Source of the DNA: Paractinoplanes lichenicola
GTDB lineage: Bacteria > Actinomycetota > Actinomycetes > Mycobacteriales > Micromonosporaceae
Length of the DNA stretch: 64,000 nucleotides
NCBI RefSeq assembly: GCF_016785085.1
Contig: NZ_JAENHO010000006.1
Coordinates: forward strand, 62,001-126,000
Direction of reading: 5' to 3'
Below the pieces are notes generated by a model. It did not search any database. It was not told the origin of the DNA and saw only the letters and a list, made by a program, of their open reading frames with translations. Made by a program: the position numbers and the translations under genes. Position 1 is the stretch's first letter. The number at the start of each line of letters is the position of its first letter. Positions 63,582 through 64,000 of the stretch are shown here, one piece after another.

Positions 63582-64000
63582 ATGAGCACACCTACGCTTC
63601 CCGCCGACGGGTCGTTCATCGAGCTGACCTCGTACGGCGAAACGCTGCCCGGAGTTCGCGTCGTGCACACCGCCGGCGCCATGCTCACGCTCTCGCTGGC
63701 CCTCGACAACGTGCCGCCGGCCGGCTCGACCGTCACGCTGCGCTGGGCCACGGCCCCGCGCGGCCGGTACGCCTCGCTCGCGAACGTGACCGCCGTCGAC
63801 GGGAACCGGGTCGACGTGCAGCTGGCCGGGGAGGCCTCCCTGGAGCAGAGCCGGGACTTCGTACGCGGCGGGGGCGGCGAGCCGATCGTGCTGCTCCGGC
63901 CGGACGGGCCGGCCCAGGGCTTCGTGCGCGATCTCAGCGAGCGGGCCGTACGGGCGCAGTTCACCGACGTCGAGGTGCAGCCGGGCGAGGACCTGACACT
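63582..64000 (+). CDS. PilZ-domain-like protein, N-terminal part (cut by window edge)
   Basis: From ATG 63582 the frame is open to the right edge (139 residues seen). It begins MSTPTLPADGSFIELTSYGE, has a YcgR-like N-terminal beta domain (LRWATAPRGRYASLANVTAV) and then a PilZ-like stretch: QSRDFVRGGGG with a candidate R-x3-R, and FVRDLSERAVRAQF in the place of the D/N-x-S-x-x-G motif, with Ala/Val where Gly is usual. PilZ proteins bind c-di-GMP, which would link to the GGDEF-EAL gene. No stop is in the window. Confidence 0.65.
   Translation, partial: MSTPTLPADGSFIELTSYGETLPGVRVVHTAGAMLTLSLALDNVPPAGSTVTLRWATAPRGRYASLANVTAVDGNRVDVQLAGEASLEQSRDFVRGGGGEPIVLLRPDGPAQGFVRDLSERAVRAQFTDVEVQPGEDLT

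Overview
The window is very GC-rich, most genes start with ATG or GTG and many neighbours overlap by ATGA or GTGA. Together with actinobacterial signature genes (mycothiol conjugate amidase, a DUF501 protein next to eno and an FtsB-like gene, a bldA-type tRNA-Leu(UAA), IdeR/DmdR1-type iron boxes), this points to a filamentous actinomycete chromosome, most likely Micromonosporaceae (Actinoplanes-like). The genus is an inference from gene content and protein style. About 64 protein genes and one tRNA are described; most are core metabolism, with small accessory pockets.

Layout. 0-4.3 kb: an iron/siderophore uptake locus (two FecCD permeases, an ATPase and an exporter-type ABC gene running off the left edge) divergent from a binding lipoprotein, with one iron box between. 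4.3-12.1 kb: acyl-CoA dehydrogenase, UDP-glucose dehydrogenase and a giant ~1700-residue membrane protein. 12.1-12.8 kb: a gene-free block of ~25-bp imperfect repeats. 12.8-17.9 kb: small enzymes, a standalone CdiA-CT-like toxin with a SitI3-like immunity gene, and a frameshifted PstS-like gene. 17.9-24.6 kb: glutaredoxin, purE-purK, a DUF255 protein and a GGDEF-EAL protein behind a structured leader. 24.8-32.9 kb: mca, greA, ilvA, amidase, cystathionine gamma-synthase, HIT protein and msrA.

33.0-37.2 kb: a CYTH-CHAD protein and PPK2 (polyphosphate), then a leader with a 12-residue ORF and a perfect 13-bp long-range stem in front of an RNase Z-like gene, and a GNAT gene ending in an orphan iron box. 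37.2-38.0 kb: a second gene-free repeat block (nine 25-27-bp units). 38-45.4 kb: a trypsin-like protease, a TPM-domain protein whose 3' end has been copied into a 31-bp x 8 array, a DHFR-like gene and TetR regulator sharing an operator, and cystathionine beta-synthase. 45.4-51.6 kb: two SGNH hydrolases, thiolase, a Bax-inhibitor-like protein, bldA-type tRNA, type II NADH dehydrogenase.

51.7-59.4 kb: an all-minus MoxR/DUF58/DUF4129 operon, family 5 uracil-DNA glycosylase, two paralogous membrane-anchored proteins and a PadR/HAAS pair. 59.4-64 kb: a tightly packed run eno, ftsB-like, DUF501, GNAT, ppx, and at the right edge the start of a PilZ-like gene. Cross-links: polyphosphate synthesis, binding and breakdown (PPK2, CHAD, Ppx); c-di-GMP (GGDEF-EAL, PilZ-like); transsulfuration (CGS, CBS); and iron control at two boxes.
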